This document shows positions 63,120 to 64,000 of a stretch of 64,000 nucleotides of DNA, piece by piece; the first letter of the stretch is position 1; every line of letters begins with the position of its first letter. A program made the position numbers and the translations under genes. The notes under the pieces are model-generated. The model saw only the letters and a program-made list of their open reading frames with translations, ran no database searches and had not been told where the DNA came from. This DNA is from an uncultured Ruminococcus sp. (GTDB lineage: Bacteria; Bacillota; Clostridia; Oscillospirales; Ruminococcaceae). Location: assembly GCA_947627445.1 (NCBI GenBank), contig CANQWA010000010.1, positions 1 to 64,000 of the forward strand. The letters run 5' to 3'.

Positions 63120-63872
63120 TTACGGTCTGGTCAGAATCACCGGACCATCCTGCGTGACTGCAATTTCGTGTTCAAAATGCGCCGCAAGAGAGCCGCTGCG
63201 TGTCACAACCGTCCAGCCGTCCTTCAGGACACGAACCCCATCGCCTTTGCTGTTGATCATAGGCTCGATGCAGAACGTCATACCGGGCATCAGCCGGACG
63301 CCGTGACCAGGTCTGCCATAGTTCGGCACTTCCGGATCCTCGTGCATCTCCTGCCCGATCCCGTGACCGCAGTATTCCCGCACAATACCGTATCCGCGGG
63401 AACCGCAATATTCTTCCACTGTATGAGACACATCGCCGATGCGTGCCCCTACCTGTGCCGCTTCAATCGCTGCATACAGGCTTGCTTCCGTGACACGCAG
63501 CAGGTCTGCTGCCTCTTCAGAAATATCGCCTACTGCAAATGTGTAGGCATTGTCCCCGACAAACCCTTGGAACGTCGCTCCCACATCCACGCTGACAATG
63601 TCGCCTTCATGAATGATCCGCTTGTGGCTGGGAATGCCGTGAATCACTTCGTCATTGATAGAAATGCAGGTACTTGCCGGAAAACCGCCGTATCCCAGAA
63701 AGGTAGGAACTGCACCGCAGCGGATGATAAAGTCATGGATGGACTTATCCAGCTGCTTCGTGGTCATACCAGGATGAATCACCTTTCCAGCATGTTCCAG
63801 GGCACGGGCAGCGATTCTGCCAGCCTCCTGCATTTTCGTCAAATCGGATTTGGATTTGATGATGATACTCAT
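63120..63872 (-). CDS. map: Type I methionine aminopeptidase
   Basis: MSIIIKSKSDLTKMQEAGRIAARAL; STCISINDEVIHGIPSHKRIIHEGDIVSVDVGA; HGIGQEMHEDPEVPNYG. Confidence 0.97.
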   Translation of the reverse strand: MSIIIKSKSDLTKMQEAGRIAARALEHAGKVIHPGMTTKQLDKSIHDFIIRCGAVPTFLGYGGFPASTCISINDEVIHGIPSHKRIIHEGDIVSVDVGATFQGFVGDNAYTFAVGDISEEAADLLRVTEASLYAAIEAAQVGARIGDVSHTVEEYCGSRGYGIVREYCGHGIGQEMHEDPEVPNYGRPGHGVRLMPGMTFCIEPMINSKGDGVRVLKDGWTVVTRSGSLAAHFEHEIAVTQDGPVILTRP

Positions 63873-64000
63873 TCAGCGCCTACAGCCTTCAGTGTCAGCG
63901 CAGTTGTATCTGCAACCTCTTCCTGACCAATGACAGTCTCCAGCTTGCCCTGCTTTTCGTAATAAGCCTTCAGAGGTTCTGTGGTTTTATGATAGACTGC
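63869..64000 (-). CDS. adk: Adenylate kinase, C-terminal fragment (truncated by window edge)
   Basis: Reverse translation AVYHKTTEPLKAYYEKQGKLETVIGQEEVADTTALTLKAVGAE*; ATGA overlap with map. Confidence 0.85.
   Translation of the reverse strand, partial: AVYHKTTEPLKAYYEKQGKLETVIGQEEVADTTALTLKAVGAE

Overview
Mostly minus-strand chromosomal segment of a cellulosome-type Firmicute. Paired dockerin/cohesin proteins with Thr-rich linkers suggest a Ruminococcus of the R. flavefaciens / R. champanellensis kind; this is inference. Contents in order: glyS 5' part; a complete F-type ATP synthase operon (atpB-E-E-F-H-A-G-D-C) with a tandemly duplicated c-subunit gene; a secreted GH5 cellulase with dockerin; a glycosyltransferase cluster; an orphan phage-like replication protein; a FASII/acetyl-CoA carboxylase cluster (acpP, accA, accD, accC, fabZ, accB, fabF, fabG, fabK, fabH, divergent fabD) followed by aroE and aroK; a two-component system; pyrG; a GH31 enzyme; an FkbM-type methyltransferase; a dockerin protein with four cohesin-like repeats; ireB; a polysaccharide deacetylase; an LtaS-like sulfatase; nifU/nifS; an O-acetylhomoserine sulfhydrylase; an ABC-F protein; a PPTase; a PadR/DUF1700/DUF4097 module; mntP; a scaffoldin pair (multi-cohesin + divergent X-dockerin protein; cohesin-dockerin adaptor); and the rplQ-rpoA-rpsD-rpsK-rpsM-rpmJ-infA-KOW-map-adk ribosomal segment. 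The most unusual signal is a dispersed family of non-coding elements with ~22-bp terminal inverted repeats (TTAGAACTTGTTCTCAyAGGAT...). Their ends repeatedly supply the stop codon, and in some cases the last codons, of neighbouring genes; one complete copy lies in the predicted 5'UTR of the cellulase gene. At least two other small repeat families are present.
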